From contig NZ_CP102262.1 in NCBI RefSeq assembly GCF_025147325.1, positions 1,922,001 to 1,986,000 on the forward strand: 64,000 nucleotides of DNA, in the 5' to 3' direction. The notes beneath the pieces are model-generated. The model was not told the DNA's origin. It made no database searches and worked only from the letters and a program-made list of their open reading frames with translations. Source of the DNA: Bacteroides stercoris ATCC 43183 (lineage in GTDB: Bacteria > Bacteroidota > Bacteroidia > Bacteroidales > Bacteroidaceae). Position 1 is the first letter of the stretch; each line of letters begins with the position of its first letter. This document shows positions 36,107 to 44,261 of the stretch, one piece after another. The position numbers and the translations under genes are program-made.

Positions 36107-36735
36107 TGCCTGTTTTTAAACAATATACAGAGAGTTCATATAAGTGGGGGATTTGGAAGACAAGTGAAAGTTTGGAAGAACTGCTTGCTTTACTTCCTCA
36201 TAAAGAAAAATATGAAGAGGGTATTGGAAAATTTACAGCCGTTTCTCGTAAGTTGGAGTGGCTGGCTGTACGTGTATTGCTATATACAATGCTTGGCGAA
36301 GAGAAAGAAATACACTATTATTCCAACGGCGGGCCCTATTTGGCAGACGGCTCTTTTTCCATCAGTATTTCACATACCAAAGGTTATGTAGCGGTCCTGT
36401 TAGGTGAACCGGGGAAAAGAGTCGGGATTGATATTGAGTGTTATAGCGAGCGGGTACGGAAAGTGGCGCATAAGTTTATGCGTGAAGATGAAAAAAAATC
36501 CTTATTCAAAGGTACGGAAACCTGGTCGTTGTTGCTTCACTGGTCTGCAAAAGAAATCATGTTTAAATGTATGAACGCTTCCGATGTCGATTTTCGGGAA
36601 CATTTGCATGTAATGCCTTTTACGCCTGACGAACAAGGTGTGTTCTCCGCCGCCGAATACCGTACGGCGGAGAAACAGATTTTTCAAATTTACTACTATT
36701 TGTTTTCAGACTTTGTCCTGACATTGAGTTTGTAG
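36106..36735 (+). CDS. 4'-phosphopantetheinyl transferase (Sfp type)
   Basis: A 209-residue enzyme that loads phosphopantetheine from CoA onto carrier proteins. Sfp-superfamily signatures are seen: YFSNGGPYLADGS-type region (here YYSNGGPYLADGSFSISISH), Mg-binding GIDIECYSERVRKVAHKFMR and WSAKEIMFKCMN (W..KE..FK). It begins with the last base of the gldE-type stop (TAATG) and is convergent with tryptophanase, the two stops being adjacent. Its target, whether acyl carrier protein for fatty acids or another synthase, cannot be told from sequence; no polyketide or peptide synthase is nearby. Confidence 0.9.
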   Translation: MPVFKQYTESSYKWGIWKTSESLEELLALLPHKEKYEEGIGKFTAVSRKLEWLAVRVLLYTMLGEEKEIHYYSNGGPYLADGSFSISISHTKGYVAVLLGEPGKRVGIDIECYSERVRKVAHKFMREDEKKSLFKGTETWSLLLHWSAKEIMFKCMNASDVDFREHLHVMPFTPDEQGVFSAAEYRTAEKQIFQIYYYLFSDFVLTLSL

Positions 36736-38109
36736 TTACAGCCTTTCCAATTGTACTGTAAAGTGACGCATTAACGGAGCTTCCCAAGTAATACGTACTC
36801 CTCTTGTAATTGTTTCGCGTCTGTCATATACATTTTTAAGCGCAGCGGCTATTACATTCATGTGGTTATCGGTATACACGCGGCGTGGAATAGCCAGCCG
36901 GAGTAAATCCAGTCCGTTGAAGCGGTTTTCACGGGTAACGGGATCACGGTCGGCAAGTAAATAACCGATTTCACATCCGCGTATGCCGGCTTCCAGATAT
37001 AACTCGACGGTTAAAGTCTGTGCAGGAAACTCTTCTTTAGGAACATGTGTTAAAACTTTGGGAGCATCTACAAAAATTGCATGTCCTCCGGCGGGACGTT
37101 GGTACGGTATTCCGTATTCATCTAATTTTTTAGCCAGATATTCTATCTGGCGAATACGGGTTTCAAGATTATTAAATTCGGTGTTTTCATCCAAGCCGAT
37201 GGCAAGTGCATTCATATCTCGGCCATTCATACCGCCATAAGTAAGGTAACCCTCGAATTGTACGCAGAATCCTTTTGCTCCTTCATACCAGTCTTGTCGG
37301 CGGGTTGCAATAAATCCTCCCATATTTACGATGCCGTCTTTTTTGGCGCTCATTGTCATACCGTCTGCAAGGGCAAACATCTCTTTGGTTATTTCCTTTA
37401 TGCTCTTATCTTGGTAACCTTCTTCACGTGTCTTTATGAAATAGGCATTTTCGGCAAAACGGGCGGAGTCGAATATGACAGGTTTATTGTATTTATCGGC
37501 AATATTCCGGACTTCCCGTAAATTTTGCATGGAAACAGGTTGCCCGCCAGCTGTGTTATTGGTAATGGTAACAATGATAAATGGTATGCGGCTGTGATGT
37601 TCTTGTAATGCTTTTTCCAGCTTTGCAGGATCTACGTTGCCTTTAAAGGGAATTTCCAGTTGCGTTTGCCGTGCTTCATCTATCGTACAGTCCAATGCTA
37701 TTGCTTTTCGGCTTTCGATATGACCTTTGGTTGTGTCGAAATGAGAATTTCCCGGGATAATATCTCCTTCATGAACCAGATAAGAGAATAGTACATTTTC
37801 GGCAGCACGTCCCTGATGTGTAGGAATGACATATTCAAAACCGGTCAGGCGGGTAATGACTTCTTTCAATTTGAAGAAAGAAGAAGCCCCGGCATAGCTT
37901 TCGTCTCCGAGCATGATACCGGCCCATTGCCGGTCGCTCATGGCTCCTGTTCCCGAATCGGTGATAAGATCGATATAAACTTGTTCTGATTTTAGTTGAA
38001 AAACATTGTAATGGGCTTCTTTCAACCACTGTTCACGCTCCTGGCGGGTACTTTTACGAATAGGTTCCACCATTTTGATTTTCCATGATTCGGCAAATGG
38101 TAATTCCAT
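36736..38109 (-). CDS. tnaA: Tryptophanase
   Basis: A 457-residue PLP lyase that splits tryptophan into indole, pyruvate and ammonia. TDSGTGAMSDRQWAGIMLGD, YVIPTHQGRAAENVLFSYL, NNTAGGQPVSMQNLREVRNI and the PLP lysine in ADGMTMSAKKDGIVNMGGF are present. Tyrosine phenol-lyase is the close alternative, but the segment GIRGCEIGYLLADRDP reads like tryptophanase, which has no Arg where phenol-lyase has its phenol-binding Arg. The 5' side holds a terminator hairpin and a cobalamin riboswitch on the same strand; a TATATTCG about 65 bp upstream may be its own -7 box. No TnaC-like leader peptide with a conserved Trp was found. Confidence 0.92.
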   Translation of the reverse strand: MELPFAESWKIKMVEPIRKSTRQEREQWLKEAHYNVFQLKSEQVYIDLITDSGTGAMSDRQWAGIMLGDESYAGASSFFKLKEVITRLTGFEYVIPTHQGRAAENVLFSYLVHEGDIIPGNSHFDTTKGHIESRKAIALDCTIDEARQTQLEIPFKGNVDPAKLEKALQEHHSRIPFIIVTITNNTAGGQPVSMQNLREVRNIADKYNKPVIFDSARFAENAYFIKTREEGYQDKSIKEITKEMFALADGMTMSAKKDGIVNMGGFIATRRQDWYEGAKGFCVQFEGYLTYGGMNGRDMNALAIGLDENTEFNNLETRIRQIEYLAKKLDEYGIPYQRPAGGHAIFVDAPKVLTHVPKEEFPAQTLTVELYLEAGIRGCEIGYLLADRDPVTRENRFNGLDLLRLAIPRRVYTDNHMNVIAAALKNVYDRRETITRGVRITWEAPLMRHFTVQLERL

Positions 38110-38230
38110 AGATTATTTTTTTATAAGTTAGACAATAGGTCAACGGATAAATCCGTTTTTGTGTTTTATGTGCCGAATATAATGATTTTATAGATGATGA
38201 ACAATGTTTTTGATGACTTTCTGTAAAACA

Positions 38231-38262
38231 AATGTCCGGGCGAATCACTTCGGCCGGACATC
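38231..38262 (-). terminator. Rho-independent terminator between the cobalamin riboswitch and tnaA
   Basis: ATGTCCGG (38232-38239) pairs with CCGGACAT (38254-38261), extended inside by CGAA with TTCG. On the minus strand the stem is followed by TTTGTTTT. It should stop riboswitch-driven RNA about 120 nt before the tnaA start. Confidence 0.85.
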
Positions 38263-38391
38263 ATTTAAATAAACTTGGCAGAGTTTATTCTCTTTTACTT
38301 TCTTTGAAAGAGTTTTGATGAATGAAATGATTGGATAGAATTTATCCCGTTCATTAGACTCAACGCTTTTTCCTCGAAAGCAATGATAAGA

Positions 38392-38580
38392 TAATGCATG
38401 GCAGGTCTTCTGACTTGTTTCTGTTGCAGGCTGCCTTCCCGGAAAACGTTTCCAGTGGCATGGAGAGAGAATTCATTGTCTGCAACATTATGTGAAACTT
38501 ACAGCAGCGGGACTGTTCAGGACTTGCACCTGATTCCCTTTTAATCGCCTCCTTTGAAAAAAGTCGACAAACCAATGCAT
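38392..38580 (-). ncRNA. Cobalamin riboswitch, not followed by a B12 gene
   Basis: Read on the minus strand, all conserved blocks are present in order: AAAAGGGAATCAGGTGCAAG, TCCTGAACAGTCCCGCTGCT, GTAAGTTTCAC, GCCACTGGAAACG, GGGAAGGCAGCC and the B12 box AAGTCAGAAGACCTGCC. The ends ATGCATTGG and CCATGCAT form P1. These riboswitches shut off B12 uptake genes when adenosylcobalamin binds. Downstream lies only a 34-codon ORF, a terminator and tryptophanase. Upstream is the 3' end of a histidine kinase gene. As I recall, the B. thetaiotaomicron btuB/btuG locus (BT1489-1490) lies beside its tryptophanase, so this may mark a deleted btu locus. Confidence 0.93.
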
Positions 38581-38626
38581 CGCAAAGATAATGAAAAAAG
38601 TAACAAACCAAAATGAATAAAAGAAA

Positions 38627-40423
38627 TTATTTCTCCTTTGCCAACGTAAAAACGAATTCCAGTCCGCCACCTTGATTATTCTTGGCGGAGATTGTTCCGC
38701 CATGAATGATGACGGCATTTTTTACGATGGCAAGCCCTAAGCCTGTACCGCCTAATTTTCGCGAACGTCCTTTGTCTACACGATAAAAGCGTTCGAACAA
38801 ACGATTCAGATGTTCTGGTGAAACGCCTACTCCGGTATCTGCAAAACTGAAATAATAGAAGTTCTCATCCTCACGGAAACAGTTGATGTTGATGTAGATA
38901 TTGGTTCCTGCATAAGCCATGGCGTTATCCATGAGGTTACGGAATATGGAATAGAGTAATGAATAGTTACCCTTTAATTGTATTTTGGGATGTAAACCGT
39001 TGACTACCGTAATATGCTTTTCTTCCAGTTCCAATGATACTTCGTTGACTATATTGGTGACAAGCATGCTGATGTCTACTTTCTCCATATCAATCATATT
39101 GGCTGCTTCATCCATACGTGTCAGTACGGAGATATCCCGTAATAGACGGCTCAGCCGGTTGCTTTGGGCATAACACCGTTCTAGGAAAGTCTGCATCTTT
39201 TCGCGAGGGATGCTTTCATTGCTGACAATTGTTTCCAGATACCCTTGAATACTGCTTACAGGGGTTTTCAGTTCATGTGCAATGTTCTGTGTCAGTTGGC
39301 GTTTCAAACGTACTTGTTCTTCTTCCTGTGTGATGTCATTAATGGATATTTCAAAACTCAGATCCTGGAAGATGATACATTCTACAATGAATATGCGCCC
39401 GTTTTTATTGATGTTGATGGAGAGACGCTTCTCTTCTTTATCCGAAGGTCTTCTTTGTGCCTTACTGATAAAATCGGTGATTTTTTGAAATTCGTAAATG
39501 GAAAATATCTCCTCGGTAGTTTGCAAGTTGGAATCGGAGATTAAATTGCCGTATTGTGTAAAGAGGTTATTGACTAAGATTTCTTTTTTGTCTTTAGTAA
39601 ATACACCCAATCCTTCGCGAGAAGTCTGTAGGTGTGTAATCAGTTTCTCACGTTCGATATATAACGCTTCTTTGGTTTCCCGCAAACGTTTATATATCTG
39701 TATAATGTGCTGGGATATTTCGCCAAGTTCATTATGCGGGAAAGCAGATTGTATATCGGTTTCCACCGGTTCGTTTTTATCGGCGCGTTTGGCAAATTCC
39801 CGCAGATGGTTGATTGCCGTACCCAGTTTGGATGTAAACTTATAGAAAACGAATATCAGCAATAAAGTAACAATAGCTGTAAACCAGAGGTAATGCGGAT
39901 CGGCAGCCAGACTATTTACCAGGTTTACATCATAGGGTAATGCCGAGCGAATGATATACTGGGGATAGAGAGTTGCCGAATAGAAATAGGGTATGCCTGT
40001 TGTTTCGGAGGTGCGCCTTAAATCATATCCTTTGCCGTTCTTTAATGCTTTTTGGACTTCCTGACGATTAATGTGATTGCTGAATGCTTCTTGGGAAGTT
40101 TCATTGTAACTGTCATAAAGGACGCGGCCTTGTAAATTTACGATAGTGACACGAAGGTCTCTGTATGAACCTTTGGCTATATACCGGTTTAAAGTAGATG
40201 TCCATAGACTGTCTGGAATACTTCGCAGTTCCTGTTGCAGGCGTTCATTATAGTCTTGGAGTTGCGTGTCGAGCAGTTCTACTTTATACTCTTTCTCCCG
40301 TTGATATTGATAAGCAATAAAACAGGCTGCAAAGACAAGAAATAATGAGATTACCGAAAGAAATAACTTCCGGCTGAATGACAGGAAGTGTCTGTCATTA
40401 TTCGGCTTCGAAGCAATAACCAT
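38627..40423 (-). CDS. Sensor histidine kinase (PhoR-like)
   Basis: A 598-residue membrane kinase. Helix 1 is KLFLSVISLFLVFAACFIAY, followed by a periplasmic domain of about 130 residues, then helix 2 YLWFTAIVTLLLIFVFYKF. A HAMP-like and PAS-like stretch follows, then HisKA with NIAHELKTPVSSIQGYLETI (phospho-acceptor His), and the catalytic part NLMDNAMAYAGTN, FADTGVGVSPEHL, FERFYRVDKGRSRKLGGTG, LGLAIVKNAVIIHGG. It overlaps the regulator gene upstream by 26 bp, so the two are co-translated and form a pair. The signal is unknown. It resembles the PhoR/RprX group of Bacteroides; I do not claim it is RprX. Confidence 0.93.
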   Translation of the reverse strand: MVIASKPNNDRHFLSFSRKLFLSVISLFLVFAACFIAYQYQREKEYKVELLDTQLQDYNERLQQELRSIPDSLWTSTLNRYIAKGSYRDLRVTIVNLQGRVLYDSYNETSQEAFSNHINRQEVQKALKNGKGYDLRRTSETTGIPYFYSATLYPQYIIRSALPYDVNLVNSLAADPHYLWFTAIVTLLLIFVFYKFTSKLGTAINHLREFAKRADKNEPVETDIQSAFPHNELGEISQHIIQIYKRLRETKEALYIEREKLITHLQTSREGLGVFTKDKKEILVNNLFTQYGNLISDSNLQTTEEIFSIYEFQKITDFISKAQRRPSDKEEKRLSININKNGRIFIVECIIFQDLSFEISINDITQEEEQVRLKRQLTQNIAHELKTPVSSIQGYLETIVSNESIPREKMQTFLERCYAQSNRLSRLLRDISVLTRMDEAANMIDMEKVDISMLVTNIVNEVSLELEEKHITVVNGLHPKIQLKGNYSLLYSIFRNLMDNAMAYAGTNIYININCFREDENFYYFSFADTGVGVSPEHLNRLFERFYRVDKGRSRKLGGTGLGLAIVKNAVIIHGGTISAKNNQGGGLEFVFTLAKEK

Positions 40424-41087
40424 ATCCTAAGCGAGTTACAATACATTTGCCATATATTCCTATCTTTTTGCGCAGGCGGGTGATGTTTACGTCTATAGTG
40501 CGGTCCAACACATATACTTCGTCACTCCAGATGCGGCTCAATATGTCTTCGCGGGAAAATACGCGTCCTTTGTTTTGCAATAGCAAGAGCAGTATTTCAA
40601 ACTCTTTTTTGGTGAGGGGAGCTTCCTCTCCGTCTATGCTTACTTTCTTTTTGATGATATCAAGCACTAATGATTTATAGGCAATTTGTTCAGGTGCGCG
40701 CTCCGTTTCAGTTTGCCGGGTACGGCGTAATACGGCTTTAACGCGTGCTGCTACTTCGCGTAAGGAGAAAGGCTTGGAGATATAGTCGTCTGCTCCTATA
40801 TTAAATCCGGTTACCGTATCATTTTCGGTGTCTTTGGCTGTGATAAAGATGATAGGAATCTTGGCCGTTTTCTTTTCTTTCTTTAGCATACTTGCCATTT
40901 TGAATCCGGAAATTTCCCCCATCATCACGTCCAGTAATAGCAGGTCGTAAGTACTGATGTCCATTTTCAAGGCATCTTCGGCAGAGTTTGCGGTATCTAC
41001 TTCGTAGCCTTCATTCTCAAGGTTAAACTTTAAGATTTCGCATAAATCTTCTTCGTCGTCTACTACTAAAATCCGATATTCGTTCAT
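40398..41087 (-). CDS. OmpR/PhoB-family response regulator
   Basis: A 229-residue regulator. The receiver at 1-120 has ILVVDDEEDLCEILKFNLEN, the phospho-acceptor Asp in YDLLLLDVMMGE, the conserved Thr/Ala in FITAKDTEND and Lys in GADDYISKPFSL. The winged-helix domain at 130-227 has APLTKKEFEILLLLLQNKGR, FSREDILSRIW and VYVLDRTIDVNITRLRKKIG. It is the first gene of a two-gene unit with the kinase, transcribed away from the transglutaminase-like gene across a 193-bp intergenic region that holds divergent promoters. DNA targets cannot be inferred. Confidence 0.94.
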   Translation of the reverse strand: MNEYRILVVDDEEDLCEILKFNLENEGYEVDTANSAEDALKMDISTYDLLLLDVMMGEISGFKMASMLKKEKKTAKIPIIFITAKDTENDTVTGFNIGADDYISKPFSLREVAARVKAVLRRTRQTETERAPEQIAYKSLVLDIIKKKVSIDGEEAPLTKKEFEILLLLLQNKGRVFSREDILSRIWSDEVYVLDRTIDVNITRLRKKIGIYGKCIVTRLGYGYCFEAE

Positions 41088-41280
41088 TGTATTTCTGAAT
41101 TAATGTAATGAGAGACGTATAGAGTCTCTTTATTACAAAGTTAAACTTTATTTCTTTTCTTCGACAAAATTGCGGCGTTTTTGTTACGATGGAATGAAAC
41201 AAGTATTACATTGCGATTACAAAATCTCTCTTGCAACTAATTAAGTATTATCTTTGTATTGTTTTAAAAAGGGTTTCTAT

Positions 41281-42483
41281 ATGAAAGAATTAATGGATAT
41301 AAAGAGGTGGGGACAATCTAAGTGGCGTATGCCGTTAATAGTGGCTGTATTGGCTGTTGTAATTATTGGTTCGATTTGGTTGAACGTTGCTCCTTTCCGT
41401 TCCGGTTTTGAGATAACGGATGAATTGGGTGGGAATATTTTTCCTTCCAGCATTTTGTCTGTTGCAACGACAGATGCCCAGGTGATTGTGCCGGCTGATT
41501 CGATGTTTGTGGGAAACCCAAAATCTTGTATCGCTGTGAAAGTCCGGTCGGCAAAGGCTTATAGCCGGGTGAGGATAGAAGTTGCGGAAACCCCTTTCTT
41601 TTCCCGTTCCGTTTCGGAGTTTGTATTGGCAAGGCCACGTACCGAGTATACAATCTATCCCGATATTATCTGGAACTATGAAGCCTTGAAGAATAATAAT
41701 CAGGCGGAGCCGATTAGCGTTGCCGTTACGGTAGAGATGAATAGGAAAGAGTTGGGGCAGCGGGTACGTACTTTTTCGGTGCGCAGTATCAATGAGTGTT
41801 TATTGGGGTATGTTACGGGAGGTACGAGATTTCATGATACCGGAATATTCTTTGCTGCTTATGTCAATGAAGAAAATCCTATGATAGACCATTTGCTACG
41901 GGAGGCATTGAATACTCGTATTGTGAATCGTTTCCTCGGTTATCAGGGTAGTCCTGAGGCTGTCGATAATCAGGTTTATGCCTTGTGGAATGTTTTGCAG
42001 AAACGTAATTTCCGGTATAGTTCGGTTTCTAATACAAGCCTGTCCAGCAATGTGGTTTTCTCTCAACGTGTTCGTACATTCGATGATGCCTTGGAGTCGT
42101 CGCAAATTAATTGTGTGGATGGGAGTGTTCTGTTTGCTTCTTTGCTGCGTGCCATAAATATCGAGCCGATACTGGTACGTACACCCGGACATATGTTTGT
42201 TGGTTATTATACTGATGCAAATCATAAAGATATGAAATTTCTTGAGACCACCATGATTGGGGATGTGGATTTGGACGATTTCTTTCCTGATGAACGGCTG
42301 GATTCTACTATGGTGGGAAAAACGCAGAATCAGATGTCCCGTATAACCTTTGATAAGTCTAAAGAGTATGCAAGTCGGAAATATAAAGAGAATGAAAAGG
42401 GCATTCATTCCGGCAGATTGAATTATATGTTTTTGGAAATATCCAAGGATGTAAGAAGGCGGATACAACCTATAGGAAAATAG
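41281..42483 (+). CDS. Membrane-anchored transglutaminase-like protein of unknown function
   Basis: A 400-residue protein; the start ATG 41281 (MKELMDIKRWGQSKWRMPLI) is preferred to an earlier in-frame codon inside the promoter. One N-terminal helix (PLIVAVLAVVIIGSIWL) anchors it with the rest outside the cytoplasm. INCVDGSVLFASLLRAINIE followed by PILVRTPGHMFVGYYTDANH has the Cys and His of a transglutaminase/NlpC-like catalytic core; a third Asp may lie in FLETTMIGDVDLDDF. Catalysis is not assured. A TATCTTTG box lies at 41249-41256. The gene ends just before the susC mirror repeat. I do not recognise a named function. Confidence 0.6.
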   Translation: MKELMDIKRWGQSKWRMPLIVAVLAVVIIGSIWLNVAPFRSGFEITDELGGNIFPSSILSVATTDAQVIVPADSMFVGNPKSCIAVKVRSAKAYSRVRIEVAETPFFSRSVSEFVLARPRTEYTIYPDIIWNYEALKNNNQAEPISVAVTVEMNRKELGQRVRTFSVRSINECLLGYVTGGTRFHDTGIFFAAYVNEENPMIDHLLREALNTRIVNRFLGYQGSPEAVDNQVYALWNVLQKRNFRYSSVSNTSLSSNVVFSQRVRTFDDALESSQINCVDGSVLFASLLRAINIEPILVRTPGHMFVGYYTDANHKDMKFLETTMIGDVDLDDFFPDERLDSTMVGKTQNQMSRITFDKSKEYASRKYKENEKGIHSGRLNYMFLEISKDVRRRIQPIGK

Positions 42484-42506
42484 TAAAGGTTGAATAGTTT
42501 ATAAGA

Positions 42507-42617
42507 TTAAATAGTACTTTGGGAACTTAGCGCATTATCAGCAGCAACAACCGAATATGGCACAGACATCCCAAGCAATGCAAGCAACACTAATGATAAG
42601 CAATAATTTCTTTTCAT
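42507..42617 (-). pseudogene. Truncated mirror copy of a susC 5' end
   Basis: Reading leftward from ATG 42617-42615: the first 35 codons equal the start of the susC at 44384 base for base (MKRNYCLSLVLLALLGMSVP through NALSSQST), then one Ile codon and TAA. The signal peptide is complete but no mature domain follows. It has the same promoter and leader as the intact gene because the whole 227-bp region is duplicated in inverted orientation. It is either the stub of a lost divergent susC or the far end of an inversion switch. Confidence 0.85.
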
Positions 42618-42739
42618 AAGCTCTTTTTTATTTGGATTTATTTGCAAATTTATAAATTAATTCAGCAAATCAAAGAGAGATGTATTTAAAATATATTAAA
42701 TAAATATTAATATATTTGCTTTTATAATTTTAAAATATT
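42513..42739 (+). repeat. Left arm of a perfect 227-bp inverted repeat
   Basis: Compared base by base, 42513-42739 is the exact reverse complement of 44262-44488, with no mismatch or gap. The outer edge begins AGTACTTTGGG, the inner edge ends TTTTAAAATATT. It contains a leftward promoter, leader and 35 codons. Between its inner edge and the IS lies a 50-bp spacer (42740-42789) with a 13-bp dyad CTTATC-T-GATAAG (42746-42758) and a TATATTTG (42780-42787). Confidence 0.98.
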
Positions 42740-42860
42740 ACGCTACTTATCTGATAAGAAATAATAATGTTTATTGTTTTATATTTGCCAATATTTTGGC
42801 TCAGCGGAAATATCTGGTTGGTAAGTTTTAAAATTAGCTATCTTTGCTTACCTTTGTTTT

Positions 42861-43211
42861 ATGAAACCCGCACAACTCCTTCGTGCCATCCTTCCGGATG
42901 TGCTTATAGACAACTTTGATATTGTCAATTTCGACAAGAGTGCTGACCGTTTTGATATTTATCTTGATGAAAAAAAAGTTCAACTAAAAGAAGATAAGAT
43001 CAATCCGGATATCATATCCTATGGTTTTGGTGAGTATCGTACAATCCAAGACTATCCTATTCGTGGTCGCGCCACTTATCTCCATGTTCGTAAACGTAAA
43101 TGGCTTGACAAATCTTCCAATGAAATCTTCAGTTATGACTGGGATTTATCCGAATTTGACGGTACACGGCTCAATTCTGAGTTCGTCTCTTTTTTAAAAG
43201 AAGGAGATTGA
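42861..43211 (+). CDS. ISAon1-family transposase, N-terminal region protein
   Basis: A 116-residue ORF (MKPAQLLRAILPDVLIDNFD at the start, SFLKEGD at the end) in the first part of the element. Such a short protein precedes the main transposase ORF in ISAon1-type elements and carries the N-terminal, probably DNA-binding, part. Two TAnnTTTG boxes lie just upstream (42839-42846 and 42849-42856). The next ORF is in the +1 frame and starts 11 bp after this stop; the join has TTTTTTAAAAG, so either recoding or coupled reinitiation is possible. Confidence 0.85.
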   Translation: MKPAQLLRAILPDVLIDNFDIVNFDKSADRFDIYLDEKKVQLKEDKINPDIISYGFGEYRTIQDYPIRGRATYLHVRKRKWLDKSSNEIFSYDWDLSEFDGTRLNSEFVSFLKEGD

Positions 43212-43221
43212 ATCTACTCCT

Positions 43222-44226
43222 GTGAGCATCAGTGTGCTTGCGGAACGTTATGGCGTAAAAGGGCAGACTCTTCGTAAACAATACAAGGAGAAAATCAGTG
43301 ATTACCGGAACTGGGATCAGCTCGAACATGCGCATGACTATCTCCTTTATCCTGAAAATATTGGAGAAAAGCTTTCTTTGGATGAAACTTGCCTGAGCAA
43401 TGGAGATGTTTATACGATTCTGACCAATAAAGCAGCTAAAGGTCGTAAGGGTGCTTTAGTTGCAATAGTTCGTGGAGTGGCCACAGATGCGGTAAGCGGA
43501 ATCTTGCGCAGGCTTCCGCACCGGAAACGGCTGTCTGTCAAGACTGTCACTACAGATTTATCTTCAGCCATGATGCTGACAGTCAGAAAGGTGTTTCCTG
43601 CCGCAAAGCTGATCAATGACCGTTTTCATGTACAGCAGCTCATGTCTGAAGCTGTTGACCAGTTAAGAATACGCTATCGGTGGAAAGTACTTGATGCGGA
43701 AAATCAGGCTATCAGGGAGCATCGCCAAAAGAAGAAAGAAACAAAGAGTAAGGCGGAAAGGGAAAGAATAGGGAAATGGGAACCTGAAAGAATGGAGAAC
43801 GGAGAAACCCTGTCACAGATAGTAAGCAGAAGCAAGCACATTATACTGAAACACTGGAGCAAATGGAATGAACAGCAAAAGACCAGGGCTGCCATTCTCT
43901 TTGATAAATTCCCCAAGCTTCTGGAAGGATACAGCCTTAGCATGAAACTGACAGACATCTTCAACAAGAAGTCAGGTCTCGATGAAGCAAGGCTAAATCT
44001 CGCAAGATGGTACAATGAAGTGGAAAAGTTTGACTATATGGAGTTCAACAAGGTACTTGATACGTTTTCAAACCATAGTACGACCATCATAAATTATTTT
44101 GAAGAACGATTGACAAATGCTTCAGCGGAGTCGTTCAATGCTAAAATCAAAGCTTTTCGAAGCCAGTTAAGAGGGGTGGCTGATCTGAAATTCTTCATGT
44201 TCAGACTGGCTAGGCTATACGCTTAA
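43222..44226 (+). CDS. ISAon1-family transposase, catalytic part
   Basis: A 334-residue protein with a GTG start at 43222 preceded by an AAGGAG-like ribosome site inside the end of the previous ORF. A DDE-type core is proposed from GEKLSLDETCLSNGD, VKTVTTDLSSAMMLTVRKVF and TNASAESFNAKIKAFRSQLR, which would supply Asp, Asp and Glu. MSISVLAERYGVKGQTLRKQ at the start resembles a helix-turn-helix. It moves the element flanked by the TIRs. No stop codons or frameshifts break the catalytic part, so it may be active. Confidence 0.88.
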   Translation: MSISVLAERYGVKGQTLRKQYKEKISDYRNWDQLEHAHDYLLYPENIGEKLSLDETCLSNGDVYTILTNKAAKGRKGALVAIVRGVATDAVSGILRRLPHRKRLSVKTVTTDLSSAMMLTVRKVFPAAKLINDRFHVQQLMSEAVDQLRIRYRWKVLDAENQAIREHRQKKKETKSKAERERIGKWEPERMENGETLSQIVSRSKHIILKHWSKWNEQQKTRAAILFDKFPKLLEGYSLSMKLTDIFNKKSGLDEARLNLARWYNEVEKFDYMEFNKVLDTFSNHSTTIINYFEERLTNASAESFNAKIKAFRSQLRGVADLKFFMFRLARLYA

Positions 44227-44261
44227 AAGAAAGCTTGCCAACCGGGGAAATCCGCTGACCC

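Larger units (their letters stand above)
42798..44261 (+). mobile_element. ISAon1-type insertion sequence
   Basis: A 1464-bp element. Its ends are imperfect inverted repeats: GGCTCAGCGGAAATATCTGG on the left, GGGTCAGCGGATTTCCCCGG reading in from the right, then GGTTGG-type sequence in both. Direct repeats AATATTTT at 42790-42797 and 44262-44269 form an 8-bp target duplication; the right copy is also the first 8 bases of the right 227-bp arm. Two ORFs encode the transposase. The intact duplication argues for a fairly recent insertion. Confidence 0.92.

Noticed and set aside
36736..38109. Tyrosine phenol-lyase as the identity of the tnaA gene
   Set aside because: The phenol-lyase Arg near the C-terminal part is replaced (GCEIG), as in tryptophanases.
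38295..38399. 34-codon minus-strand ORF (MHYLIIAFEEK...) just after the cobalamin riboswitch
   Set aside because: Its ATG lies inside the P1 stem of the riboswitch, no ribosome site precedes it, and it has no recognisable domain. Kept only as part of the orphan-riboswitch finding.
38627..41087. Naming the kinase/regulator pair RprX/RprY
   Set aside because: The family fits, but length and lack of a sequence comparison do not allow the specific name.
42780..42787. TATATTTG in the spacer as the susC promoter cut off by the IS
   Set aside because: No -33 box at the right distance, and a better promoter (TTTG-N18-TAAATTTG) lies within the arm next to susC.
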